Source: Ferruginibacter sp. (GTDB lineage: Bacteria > Bacteroidota > Bacteroidia > Chitinophagales > Chitinophagaceae). From it: a stretch of DNA of 64,000 bases. The translations under genes and the position numbers were made by a program. The stretch spans positions 87,049-151,048 of the forward strand of contig JACMKX010000144.1 of assembly GCA_014379905.1 (NCBI GenBank), read 5' to 3'. Every line of letters starts with the position of its first letter. Within the stretch, counting starts at the first letter, position 1. The notes beneath the pieces are model-generated. The model did no database searches, was not told the DNA's origin, and was given only the letters and a program-made list of their open reading frames with translations. This document shows, piece by piece, positions 1-8,960 of this stretch.

Positions 1-224
1 TTTTTTTGTGCTGTAGTAGTTTTTAATTCCGGATCAAACATACCACGTGCTGCCAATTGCTGTGCCTTTGCATTGTCTATAGCAATCTCTGCCTGCCTTA
101 CCACCGGATGGTACAACCGTACAATGTTTAAAAAAACTTCTGCAGATAAAAGCGGTTGTTCTGTTTCCTGTGCGTTTGCAGTTACAATACAAAAAAAAGC
201 AATTGCGATCATTAAAATTTTCAT
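1..224 (-). CDS. TolC family outer membrane efflux protein, N-terminal part (truncated by window edge)
   Basis: Reverse-strand translation from ATG at 224: MKILMIAIAFFCIVTANAQETEQPLLSAEVFLNIVRLYHPVVRQAEIAIDNAKAQQLAARGMFDPELKTTTAQK; signal peptide plus TolC-like helix; directly precedes HlyD and ABC genes in gene order. Confidence 0.75.
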   Translation of the reverse strand, partial: MKILMIAIAFFCIVTANAQETEQPLLSAEVFLNIVRLYHPVVRQAEIAIDNAKAQQLAARGMFDPELKTTTAQK

Positions 225-231
225 TGATAAT

Positions 232-1563
232 TTATTTCGTTGTTCCCGTATTTTTATCGGTACTGTTTGTGTAATAATCCGGTGGAAAGCCGTTTACATT
301 TCGCCATAACTCATACCATATAGGTACTTCTTTCAATAAGGCCATACCAACGGCCCCCGTACCTATACTCAACCGCCGGGGCCAGGGCAATTCAGTCGCA
401 TCTTCTTTAACCAACACCCTGAATTTACCATTGGCAGATACGGCTGTTTCCACCGCAACTACCCGGCCACCAAATGTGCCAAAAGAACCTTTGGGCCATC
501 CGCTGAAAACAATGGCAGGGAAACCGTCAAACATAAAACGCACTTTTTGCCCTTTTTGAATCAATGGCAAATCTACTGGTCTCACAAAAATTTCTACAGC
601 GTAGTCTACTTTATCCGGCACTATTTGCACAATCATTTCACCTTCTTTTACCACTTCCCCAATACCAGCCTTCATTGCCTTATTTATCTGCCCGCTCTGC
701 GGTGCGGTAATAGTGTACAAACCATTTCTAATACTGTAATTGCTTACCTGGTTTTGCAGTTTTGCCACCTCGCCTGCCCCTGTAGTTATTTCCGATAAAG
801 ATTGAAAGCGTTCACCTCTGGCTTTAGAAATTTTTTCGTTGTATTCCTGTTGAATTGCATTTATTTCAATCTTAGTGTTGTTGATATCCTGCCTTGTATT
901 GGTAAGTTTATTTTGTGCGGATATCTTTTTAGCCATGGCATTTTGATAATACTGATTGCGCTGCTCCAACTGGGTAAGCGATACCAAACCACTATCGTAC
1001 ATGGCCCGCTGGCGTTGAAACTGTTTATTGGCTATACTAAAGTCATTTTCCGCAGCCGTTAAATCATTTTCCTGCGAGTTAATGATCAGGTCTAACTGCT
1101 GCAGCTTATTTTTTAATTGATCCATTTTTAAAACAACCGCTTCGGCCATAGCATTAATTTGCGAAACAGTAGCGTCTGCTTTATTCTGATAATAATCCAT
1201 TGTTTGCTGCTTGGCAGTTAGTTGTTCCCTGGTTCGGTTAATCAAATCCGGATCCAGGTATTCGTCCTTTATTTCCGCCAATTGCAAAATGGTATCGCCT
1301 GCTTTTACATAATCTCCTTCGTTTACATGCCACCGGATTACTTTACCCGGTATGATCGTGTTAATTTGTTGGGGTCGCTGCTCCTGCTTTAAGGTGGTGA
1401 TGTTTCCCTTGCTCCTTATATTTTGAGTCCAGGGAAGAAAAAGTACTAACACAAGTAAAATAATCAATCCATAAAACCATTGTTTTATCCTGCTTTTTTT
1501 ATTGTACCGATAGATGGATTTAAAAGACTGCCAGCTATGGGGGTTGGTATAAATATTTTCCAT
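232..1563 (-). CDS. HlyD family membrane fusion / secretion periplasmic adaptor
   Basis: 443 aa ORF; N-terminal TM, lipoyl-like half motifs (GKVIRWHVNEGDYVKAGDTILQLAEI ... APQSGQINKAMKAGIGEVVKEGEMIVQIVP), long coiled coil. Confidence 0.88.
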   Translation of the reverse strand: MENIYTNPHSWQSFKSIYRYNKKSRIKQWFYGLIILLVLVLFLPWTQNIRSKGNITTLKQEQRPQQINTIIPGKVIRWHVNEGDYVKAGDTILQLAEIKDEYLDPDLINRTREQLTAKQQTMDYYQNKADATVSQINAMAEAVVLKMDQLKNKLQQLDLIINSQENDLTAAENDFSIANKQFQRQRAMYDSGLVSLTQLEQRNQYYQNAMAKKISAQNKLTNTRQDINNTKIEINAIQQEYNEKISKARGERFQSLSEITTGAGEVAKLQNQVSNYSIRNGLYTITAPQSGQINKAMKAGIGEVVKEGEMIVQIVPDKVDYAVEIFVRPVDLPLIQKGQKVRFMFDGFPAIVFSGWPKGSFGTFGGRVVAVETAVSANGKFRVLVKEDATELPWPRRLSIGTGAVGMALLKEVPIWYELWRNVNGFPPDYYTNSTDKNTGTTK

Positions 1564-1573
1564 TTTTTTATTG

Positions 1574-3211
1574 TTAAGGCATTTGAATTAACTGGTTGCA
1601 ATTGCTGGCAAATGTTTCATCATTGCTGGCAACTATTATGGTGGTGGAAGGCAATTGTGTTAGTAAATATTGCTGAATAGCCTTGGTATCCTCACCGCTC
1701 ATTCCAAGCCACGGCTCTTCCAGCAATAATAATTGGGGATGGCCAGCCAATGCCCTTACAAGCAATATTTTTTGTACCACCCTTTCTGGTAACCTTTTTC
1801 CTGCTGTATCCAATACTGTATTTAAGCCTTGTTTTTGGTTATATAAATAATCATTTAAACCTACCAATTGAAATAATTGTGATACCTGCGTTGCTGAAAT
1901 ATCTTTATTGCCCATGGTAATGTTTTCCCAAATAGTGCCATTAAAAATATCCTGTTGGTGAAGCATGATACCGGTTTTTGCCCGCAAGGTTTCTTTGGCA
2001 TAATTTCCTATAGGCAGATTATTTATTAATATAGCCCCCTGGTACTGATCGTAAGCACCCGTAAGCAACTTTAGAACAGTTGATTTTCCGCTGGATTCTT
2101 TTCCGGTGATACAAACTTTTGAACCTGCTTTTATTGTTGCATTCATACCATTTACTACTATTTTGCTGTCATTATATCCAAAATAAACATCTTGCATTTT
2201 TATAGCAATTCCTTCACCTGATGCTGTTAATGGCAATAACCCATTCTCTTCTATAGGCTTTTCGGTAATTTTTGCAATTTTTTGAATAGATGTCATTACA
2301 TCATACACACTATCCAAATTGCCAATTAATTTTTCTACAGAATTAATAATGCTGATGATAACAATTTCTGCAGCAATGAACTGCCCAATATTAAGTTGCT
2401 GATTTACCAATAAAATAGAACCCACTATTAACATAGCTGCCGTTATAAGCACTTTAAAGCCTACCAAAATTTTATATTGAAATTGTAAGATGCTAAAATG
2501 CTCATTTCTTGCCTTTAAATATTGGTTGGTATTTTCATCTGCTTTATCCAGATTAAGAGAAGACCCTTTGGAAAATTTGAAAGTTTTAACTAGTCTTGCC
2601 ATTTCCTGTAGCCAGGCTGCCACCCTATATTTATACATGCTTTCCTGAAGGCTGGTTGAAAATCCTTTATTGCCTGTATAATACAAAATGAGCCACAATA
2701 CCAAAAGGAGTAATAACCCAAATAAAATAAAAGCAGGGTGATAAAATGATAACAATAGCAGCCCAAACAATATTTGTATGGTGGCTGTTGGAATATCCAG
2801 CAATAATTTAGCGAGACTTTTTTGCAGGGTGGGTACTTCAAAAAAACGATTCATCAACTCTGGCAGATAGTAACCATCCGCTGCTTTCAAATCAATTTTA
2901 GGTACACGGTCAGCCAGAGTGAAGCTGTAACGCACAAATATTTTTTGCTGCACTTTTTCAATAAGGCGCATTTGGCCTATTTGAAGCATGCCCGTAAAAA
3001 GTACACCCACTACTACCAATGCAATGAGTACTACCAGGGATGCAGACATAGCACCGCCCAGTACAAACCCAACAATTGCCTGTACGCCAATTGGCAGGGA
3101 AAGTTGAATTAATCCATTTAAAATAGCATGAAAATAAATACCGCCAATTTCCTCCTTCTCCAGCTTTACAAGGCGGAGAATTCTGGATATTGGATTTACA
3201 ATATCAGACAT
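1574..3211 (-). CDS. ABC transporter, fused membrane and ATPase domains, with degenerate nucleotide-binding motifs
   Basis: 545 aa; multi-TM N-terminus; Walker A GKESSGKST; signature region reads LPERV, Walker B LLLLEEP. Confidence 0.85.
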   Translation of the reverse strand: MSDIVNPISRILRLVKLEKEEIGGIYFHAILNGLIQLSLPIGVQAIVGFVLGGAMSASLVVLIALVVVGVLFTGMLQIGQMRLIEKVQQKIFVRYSFTLADRVPKIDLKAADGYYLPELMNRFFEVPTLQKSLAKLLLDIPTATIQILFGLLLLSFYHPAFILFGLLLLLVLWLILYYTGNKGFSTSLQESMYKYRVAAWLQEMARLVKTFKFSKGSSLNLDKADENTNQYLKARNEHFSILQFQYKILVGFKVLITAAMLIVGSILLVNQQLNIGQFIAAEIVIISIINSVEKLIGNLDSVYDVMTSIQKIAKITEKPIEENGLLPLTASGEGIAIKMQDVYFGYNDSKIVVNGMNATIKAGSKVCITGKESSGKSTVLKLLTGAYDQYQGAILINNLPIGNYAKETLRAKTGIMLHQQDIFNGTIWENITMGNKDISATQVSQLFQLVGLNDYLYNQKQGLNTVLDTAGKRLPERVVQKILLVRALAGHPQLLLLEEPWLGMSGEDTKAIQQYLLTQLPSTTIIVASNDETFASNCNQLIQMP

Positions 3212-3288
3212 AATGATACATATTAGTTGTAAAAAATAATAGAATTTGAAGAATACAGGGTTAGGCTGGTTAAGCTGCCAATAACGGG

Positions 3289-3588
3289 CTACGCCTGGTT
3301 AGGAGGAGGCGTTTGCATATCGAGAAAAGGCGAAGGCAATTCATCGGTATGATTGGCTAAAATAAATTTTATATCTGTTGCATGGGTTACAATCTCAACA
3401 TCAAAATAATGGGAATAATTTTTTTTCTCTTTTATTTCTTCTATGGAAGAATTTGCTGTTTCCCCGTTTTTTTCTTCATCGGGATTAAAAACCGATACCA
3501 CTTCAGAATTGTTGCAAACGACTTTTACTGCAGGCACTATCTGCACCATGGTAAAAATAAGCAATAATAAAAAAGCGGTTCGTTTCAT
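3289..3588 (-). CDS. Small hypothetical secreted protein
   Basis: ORF with internal start MKRTAFLLLLIFTMVQIVPAVKV (signal-like); no recognised domain. Confidence 0.5.
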   Translation of the reverse strand: MKRTAFLLLLIFTMVQIVPAVKVVCNNSEVVSVFNPDEEKNGETANSSIEEIKEKKNYSHYFDVEIVTHATDIKFILANHTDELPSPFLDMQTPPPNQA

Positions 3589-3680
3589 TTGTATGCAAAA
3601 ATATATAACAATTCTATACAAAAATGTATTTTCACATTATACATAAAAAAATAATACTAGCAATGCCAAGGCCTAAGCGC

Positions 3681-3929
3681 TTACAAAACATCATTGGACT
3701 TTTGAGGCAGGCGACTGTATTCCCCTTTCACACAATAATACCCAAAAATAAACAACCCGATCGCAATAGGCGTAAATATGCTGATGATGATAACCCAGGG
3801 CACGGGCTGGTTAATGTCTTTTTTACTGGCAGCATCAATATTCATCCAGGCACCTGTTACTAAAAGGATGATTACTACAGGGGCCAGCAACATCCATATA
3901 TAACCCAGTATTTTCTTAAGTGAATTCAT
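3681..3929 (-). CDS. Small two-TM hypothetical membrane protein (DUF6814-like, tentative)
   Basis: 82 aa MNSLKKILGYIWMLLAPVVIILLVTGAWMN...; immediately downstream of MFS gene on same strand. Confidence 0.65.
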   Translation of the reverse strand: MNSLKKILGYIWMLLAPVVIILLVTGAWMNIDAASKKDINQPVPWVIIISIFTPIAIGLFIFGYYCVKGEYSRLPQKSNDVL

Positions 3930-3996
3930 CTTAATTAATTTAAACTTATTTCTCTGAATTTTCTCTTTGTCTCCTTCTCTCTGCGTTTAACAAATA

Positions 3997-5574
3997 TCAA
4001 TCATTCACATCCTCATCCACTTTATTATTTAAATAAATAGCCCCAATAATAAAACACAGCGCCGCCACACCTATCGGGTACCAAAGCCCAACCAACGGAT
4101 CGGTTGTAAAAGTTGTTGCAAGTAATGTTGCAATAAACGGTACCAGCCCACCAAATACACCATTGCCGATGTGATAAGGAAGACTCATTGACGTATAACG
4201 GATTTTCGTTGGAAATAATTCTACTAAAAAAGCTGCTACTGGTCCGTATACCATGGTTACAAAAATGATCATGATCCAGATGAGAAAGATGAATTTCCAT
4301 TTGAGAGCAGGCGTAAGAGAAATATTTGAATAAGAGGATTTCTCTTCCGGTTCATAATATCTTCTTGGAGATCCTGCTAGTCCCTTATTATCCTCAATAT
4401 GTGTTCGGGATGTAATAATTTTATCTTCCACAAAGTTTATATTATTTTCAAGGGCCCACCTGATCTTATAATGCTGATTTATCGTCATAAGATTTTCAGA
4501 AAAAATCGTATCACTTTTCATAATTTTATCAGCATCGTTTATTACCGCCATATTGGGATTAGTTCTAACCCATTCCTTAGCATCCGCCTCTTTCAACAGG
4601 GTATTAAATATCGGCCGATAAAAAATAACTCCCAGCAACATCCCCGTCAGCATGATCCACTTTCTTCCAATTCGATCACTCAACGCACCAAATACCAAAA
4701 AGAAAGGTGTTGCCAATCCTATCGCCCATAACATAATCTCCCTGTTCTGTATAAATTCCAGCTTAACTGTATTCTCTAAAAATGATTGCGCATAAAACTG
4801 CCCGGTGTACCAGATAACGCCCTGCCCCATCACCGCACCAAACAAAGCAAGCAGCACCATTTTAAAATTATTTTTCTTCCCAAAGCTTTCTTTTAAAGGA
4901 TTGGCAGATGTTTTTCCTTCAGCTTTTAGTTTGGAAAACAAAGGCGATTCATGCATCTTCAATCTTATATAAATAGAAACGCCCACCAGTAAAATAGATA
5001 ACCAGAAAGGATAACGCCAGCCACCCCACTCACTGTTGAAAGCCTCTTCCGTCATGCCGCCTTTTACCAAAAGAATTACACCAAGCGCTACAAATAAACC
5101 CAGCGTTGCAGTTGTTTGTATCCAGCTGGTATAGTAGCCACGTTTGCTGGCCGGTGCATGTTCGGCCACATAAGTTGCTGCGCCGCCATATTCTCCGCCC
5201 AATGCAAGGCCCTGCAATAATCTCAATAATAACACCAGCAAAGGCGCAGCAATGCCAATGGTTTTATACCCCGGTACTATGCCAATTAAAAAAGTAGAGC
5301 CACCCATTAAAACAAGTGTTAAAAGGAAAGTTGATTTACGGCCGATCATATCTCCCAGCCTTCCAAATACCAGTGCTCCAAAAGGTCTTACCAAAAATCC
5401 TGCGGCAAAAATGGCCAGGGTACTTAGTAATGCTGTACTGCTGTTTCCCTCGGGGAAAAACTGGATAGAAATGGTTTTGGCCAGCATCCCAAAAATGTAA
5501 AAATCGTACCACTCAATCATGGTACCGAGTGAAGAAGAAAAAATTACTTTGGCAATCGATCGCTTCTCGTTCAT
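3997..5574 (-). CDS. MFS transporter, metabolite:H+ symporter type (ProP/ShiA-like)
   Basis: MNEKRSIAKVIFSSSLGTMIEWYDFYIFGML...; GRLGDMIGRKSTF loop; ORF track start at 5688 is likely too far upstream. Confidence 0.88.
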   Translation of the reverse strand: MNEKRSIAKVIFSSSLGTMIEWYDFYIFGMLAKTISIQFFPEGNSSTALLSTLAIFAAGFLVRPFGALVFGRLGDMIGRKSTFLLTLVLMGGSTFLIGIVPGYKTIGIAAPLLVLLLRLLQGLALGGEYGGAATYVAEHAPASKRGYYTSWIQTTATLGLFVALGVILLVKGGMTEEAFNSEWGGWRYPFWLSILLVGVSIYIRLKMHESPLFSKLKAEGKTSANPLKESFGKKNNFKMVLLALFGAVMGQGVIWYTGQFYAQSFLENTVKLEFIQNREIMLWAIGLATPFFLVFGALSDRIGRKWIMLTGMLLGVIFYRPIFNTLLKEADAKEWVRTNPNMAVINDADKIMKSDTIFSENLMTINQHYKIRWALENNINFVEDKIITSRTHIEDNKGLAGSPRRYYEPEEKSSYSNISLTPALKWKFIFLIWIMIIFVTMVYGPVAAFLVELFPTKIRYTSMSLPYHIGNGVFGGLVPFIATLLATTFTTDPLVGLWYPIGVAALCFIIGAIYLNNKVDEDVND

Positions 5575-5863
5575 GCAATTAAGATAAACATTAATGAGAA
5601 AAATGGCGGAAGAATTAACGGCAACGTTGCCGGAAAGCTGTTGGATATGAATTTTTATTTTGGAATTGGTAATTAGTAGATTGCTCAAATTGAAAAATTC
5701 TACTAACTCAACCTAATAATAATGTAGCAAATAGAATACTGGTCTATAGACCATGGACTATCGACTATGGACTTCCTCATAGCACAATAATAACTTATCA
5801 TACTTCTCAGCACATAAAATGCCCCCTTTTCTTTAAATTGTAGCCCCATCAAAAAATTTTGTA

Positions 5864-7801
5864 ATGGCATATCCCTATCAGGTAACAAATCTGGAACAAT
5901 ACCACAGCGATTATAAAAAAAGCATAGAAGACCCCGAAGCATTCTGGGGCAATGTGGCGGAGAATTTTGTTTGGCGCAAAAAATGGGACCGGGTGCTGGA
6001 CTGGAATTTTACCGAACCAAAAATAGAGTGGTTCAGGGGAGGAAAATTAAATATCACCGAAAATTGTATTGACCGGCATTTGGAAACAATGGCCGATAAA
6101 CCTGCCATCATCTGGGAACCCAATAATCCTGAAGAAAGAGTAAGAGTAGTTACCTATGCAAGATTGCACAAAAGGGTTTGCCAGTTTGCACAGGTATTGA
6201 AAAACAATGGTGTAAAAAAAGGCGACCGGGTTTGTATTTATATGGGCATGGTTCCGGAACTGGCTTATGCAGTATTGGGCTGCGCCCGCATTGGCGCCAT
6301 TCATAGCGTGATCTTCGGCGGTTTTAGTGCGCAAAGCATTGCAGACAGGTTGGAAGATGCGCAGGCTGCCTTTATAGTTACCTGCGATGGCGCTTTTCGC
6401 GGCAACAAAGATATTCCTCTCAAAAGTATTATTGATGATGCGTTGATTGGGAATAAGGTCGTACAAAAAGTAATTGTATTCACCCGCACAAGAACGCCGG
6501 TATCCATGCTCAAAGGAAGAGATGTATGGTGGGAAGACGAAATGGAATTTGCAGAAACACAGGTGGAAAAAGATGGCGTGGTTTCTTTTCCGGCAGAAGA
6601 AACGGATGCAGAAGATGCCTTATTTATTTTATACACTTCCGGTTCTACCGGCAAACCCAAAGGCGTGGTACATACTACGGGTGGTTATATGGTTTGGACC
6701 AATTACACTTTCGTAAATACCTTTCAATACCAGCCCGGTGATGTTCATTTTTGTACAGCAGATATTGGCTGGATAACAGGCCACAGTTATATCGTTTACG
6801 GCCCCTTAAGTGCAGGCGGCACTTCTTTAATGTTTGAAGGCATTCCTACCTGGCCGGATGCCGGAAGGTTTTGGGATATTGTTGATAAACACAAAGTAAA
6901 TATTTTATATACCGCCCCTACGGCCATTCGCAGCCTGATGGGTTTTGGAACAGCACCCTTGCAGGGCAAAGATTTAAGCTCGTTAAAAATATTGGGCACA
7001 GTGGGTGAACCCATCAATGAAGAAGCCTGGCATTGGTACAATGAAAATGTAGGCAAAAAGAAATGCCCCATCGTAGATACCTGGTGGCAAACAGAAACAG
7101 GCGGTGTATTGATATCAAACCTTGCAGGTATTACAGATGCAAAACCTGGCTGGGCCACTTTACCTATGCCCGGTGTACAACCGTTACTGGTAGACGAACA
7201 TGGAAAGGAAGTAACCCAAAAAGATGAGAACGGTTTTTACAAAGGCAATCTCTGCATTAAAGCCCCCTGGCCTGGAATTTTAAGAACTACCTATGGCGAT
7301 CATGAACGATGCCGCACCAACTATTTTGCCACTTATGAAAATCTATACTTTACCGGCGATGGTGCTATAAAAGATGAAAATGGTTTTTACCGTATCACCG
7401 GGAGGGTGGATGATGTGTTGAATGTTAGCGGCCATCGGATTGGGACTGCAGAAGTAGAGAATGCCATCAACATGCACGCCGGTGTTATTGAAAGCGCTGT
7501 GGTTGGTTACCCCCATGATATAAAAGGCCAGGGTATTTATGCCTATGTGATATTTGATAAAAAACACACAGATGATGATTTAACAAAAAAGGATATTCTG
7601 CAAACGGTGACCCGCATCATTGGTCCTATTGCCAAACCGGATAAAATACAATTTGTAAAAGGGTTGCCCAAAACAAGAAGCGGAAAAATAATGCGGCGCA
7701 TTTTAAGAAAGATCGCTGAAGGCGAAACGCAAAATTTAGGGGATACCTCTACCTTACTTGATCCGGATGTAGTAGATGAAATAAAAGAAGGAAAAATTTA
7801 A
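5864..7801 (+). CDS. acs: Acetyl-CoA synthetase
   Basis: 645 aa; AMP-binding motif YTSGSTGKPKGVVH, TWWQTETGG, C-terminal KTRSGKIMRRILRK. Confidence 0.96.
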   Translation: MAYPYQVTNLEQYHSDYKKSIEDPEAFWGNVAENFVWRKKWDRVLDWNFTEPKIEWFRGGKLNITENCIDRHLETMADKPAIIWEPNNPEERVRVVTYARLHKRVCQFAQVLKNNGVKKGDRVCIYMGMVPELAYAVLGCARIGAIHSVIFGGFSAQSIADRLEDAQAAFIVTCDGAFRGNKDIPLKSIIDDALIGNKVVQKVIVFTRTRTPVSMLKGRDVWWEDEMEFAETQVEKDGVVSFPAEETDAEDALFILYTSGSTGKPKGVVHTTGGYMVWTNYTFVNTFQYQPGDVHFCTADIGWITGHSYIVYGPLSAGGTSLMFEGIPTWPDAGRFWDIVDKHKVNILYTAPTAIRSLMGFGTAPLQGKDLSSLKILGTVGEPINEEAWHWYNENVGKKKCPIVDTWWQTETGGVLISNLAGITDAKPGWATLPMPGVQPLLVDEHGKEVTQKDENGFYKGNLCIKAPWPGILRTTYGDHERCRTNYFATYENLYFTGDGAIKDENGFYRITGRVDDVLNVSGHRIGTAEVENAINMHAGVIESAVVGYPHDIKGQGIYAYVIFDKKHTDDDLTKKDILQTVTRIIGPIAKPDKIQFVKGLPKTRSGKIMRRILRKIAEGETQNLGDTSTLLDPDVVDEIKEGKI

Positions 7802-7805
7802 AACA

Positions 7806-7835
7806 AACTGCCATCTTCCGATGGCAGTTGTTTTA
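7806..7835 (+). terminator. Intrinsic terminator-like hairpin after acs
   Basis: AACTGCCATC-TTCC-GATGGCAGTT followed by gtttta, 5 nt after acs stop. Confidence 0.75.
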
Positions 7836-8219
7836 TGCACTACAGTTACACAAAACGGGTTTTATAGGACATTAAAGCATTTTTAAAATAAAAAAGGGGC
7901 AGAATAGACATTCACCCCATTTTAAAATCCAATATCCTATGAAAAACCGAGGTGAACTTACGAAGTATCTTTCAGGTGTTTTTGCTATATAGACGAATTC
8001 CTTAAAAAAGTAGATGAATGTAACGGGCCGATAGAATAAAAAAGGAGCAAAACTATTCGAGCCAATACAGCTGATTAATTAATCGATAAACTCCCATCAA
8101 CGTATAAATTATAATACATATAAAAACAATAAATGTTTAAGCCGGTCGAAAAAGTAGCCTAACACATAATATTAGTAGACTATTGGGATTTGCCTATATT
8201 AAAGTAATTTTATAGAACG

Positions 8220-8960
8220 ATGGTAACCCTAACTTATATTATCGCCGACGACGACGAGTTGTACAGGGCGGTGTTGATGCAGCAATTAGAAATGATCCCC
8301 GGCCTGCAATGTTTGGCGGCCTGTTCCGGTGCTATTGAAGCAAGTGGAAAGGTAAGGGAACTAAACCCGGACTTACTAATACTGGACGTTGAAATGCCCG
8401 GGCTTTCCGGCATCGAGTTTGTAAAAACGCTTACAACTTTACCCCTCGTAATTTTTATAAGCTCACACTCCACTTATGCAGTAGATGCATTTGACCTTGA
8501 TGCGGTTGATTACCTGGTAAAACCTGCCTCTAATATGCGCCTCTTAAAAGCAATTGAAAAAACCAGGACCATGATAGAACTGAAAAGAACTGTTACCCTC
8601 AACGAAGGATTTAAAAATAACAACGAACATTCTTTCTTTATAAGAGAAAAAAATGCTTTTGTCAGGATCAATTATGAGGAAGTTTTATATATCCAGTCAT
8701 TGGGTGACTTTGTAAATATATTTTTAGACCACGGTGAAAAAAAAATTGTGCTGGTAAGCATGAAAAATATTGAACAGCAATTGTCTGCAGCTGTTTTTTT
8801 ACGCATTTCGAGAACCCATATTGTAAATAAAGATAAAATTACAGCTTTGGGGACCGGCATGATTGCCCTGGGTAAACTTCAGCTGCCTATCGGAAAAACC
8901 TACACTGATACTGTAATGAAAGCTGTAATAGGTAATACGGCAGTTAAAAGATTTATTTAA
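8220..8960 (+). CDS. LytTR family response regulator
   Basis: Receiver LLILDVEMPGLSGIEF; C-terminal LytTR domain (FFIREKNAFVRINYEEVLYIQSLGDFVNI). Confidence 0.93.
   Translation: MVTLTYIIADDDELYRAVLMQQLEMIPGLQCLAACSGAIEASGKVRELNPDLLILDVEMPGLSGIEFVKTLTTLPLVIFISSHSTYAVDAFDLDAVDYLVKPASNMRLLKAIEKTRTMIELKRTVTLNEGFKNNNEHSFFIREKNAFVRINYEEVLYIQSLGDFVNIFLDHGEKKIVLVSMKNIEQQLSAAVFLRISRTHIVNKDKITALGTGMIALGKLQLPIGKTYTDTVMKAVIGNTAVKRFI

Noticed and set aside
1-3211. Bacteriocin or RiPP biosynthetic cluster
   Set aside because: Export genes are present but no maturation enzyme or convincing precursor is nearby in this window; left side is not visible.
6301-7158. Antisense ORFs opposite acs
   Set aside because: Fully overlapped by a strongly supported gene; no coherent domains.
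7802-8219. tRNA or riboswitch in the pre-LytTR gap
   Set aside because: No cloverleaf, CCA end or recognised riboswitch core could be identified by eye.
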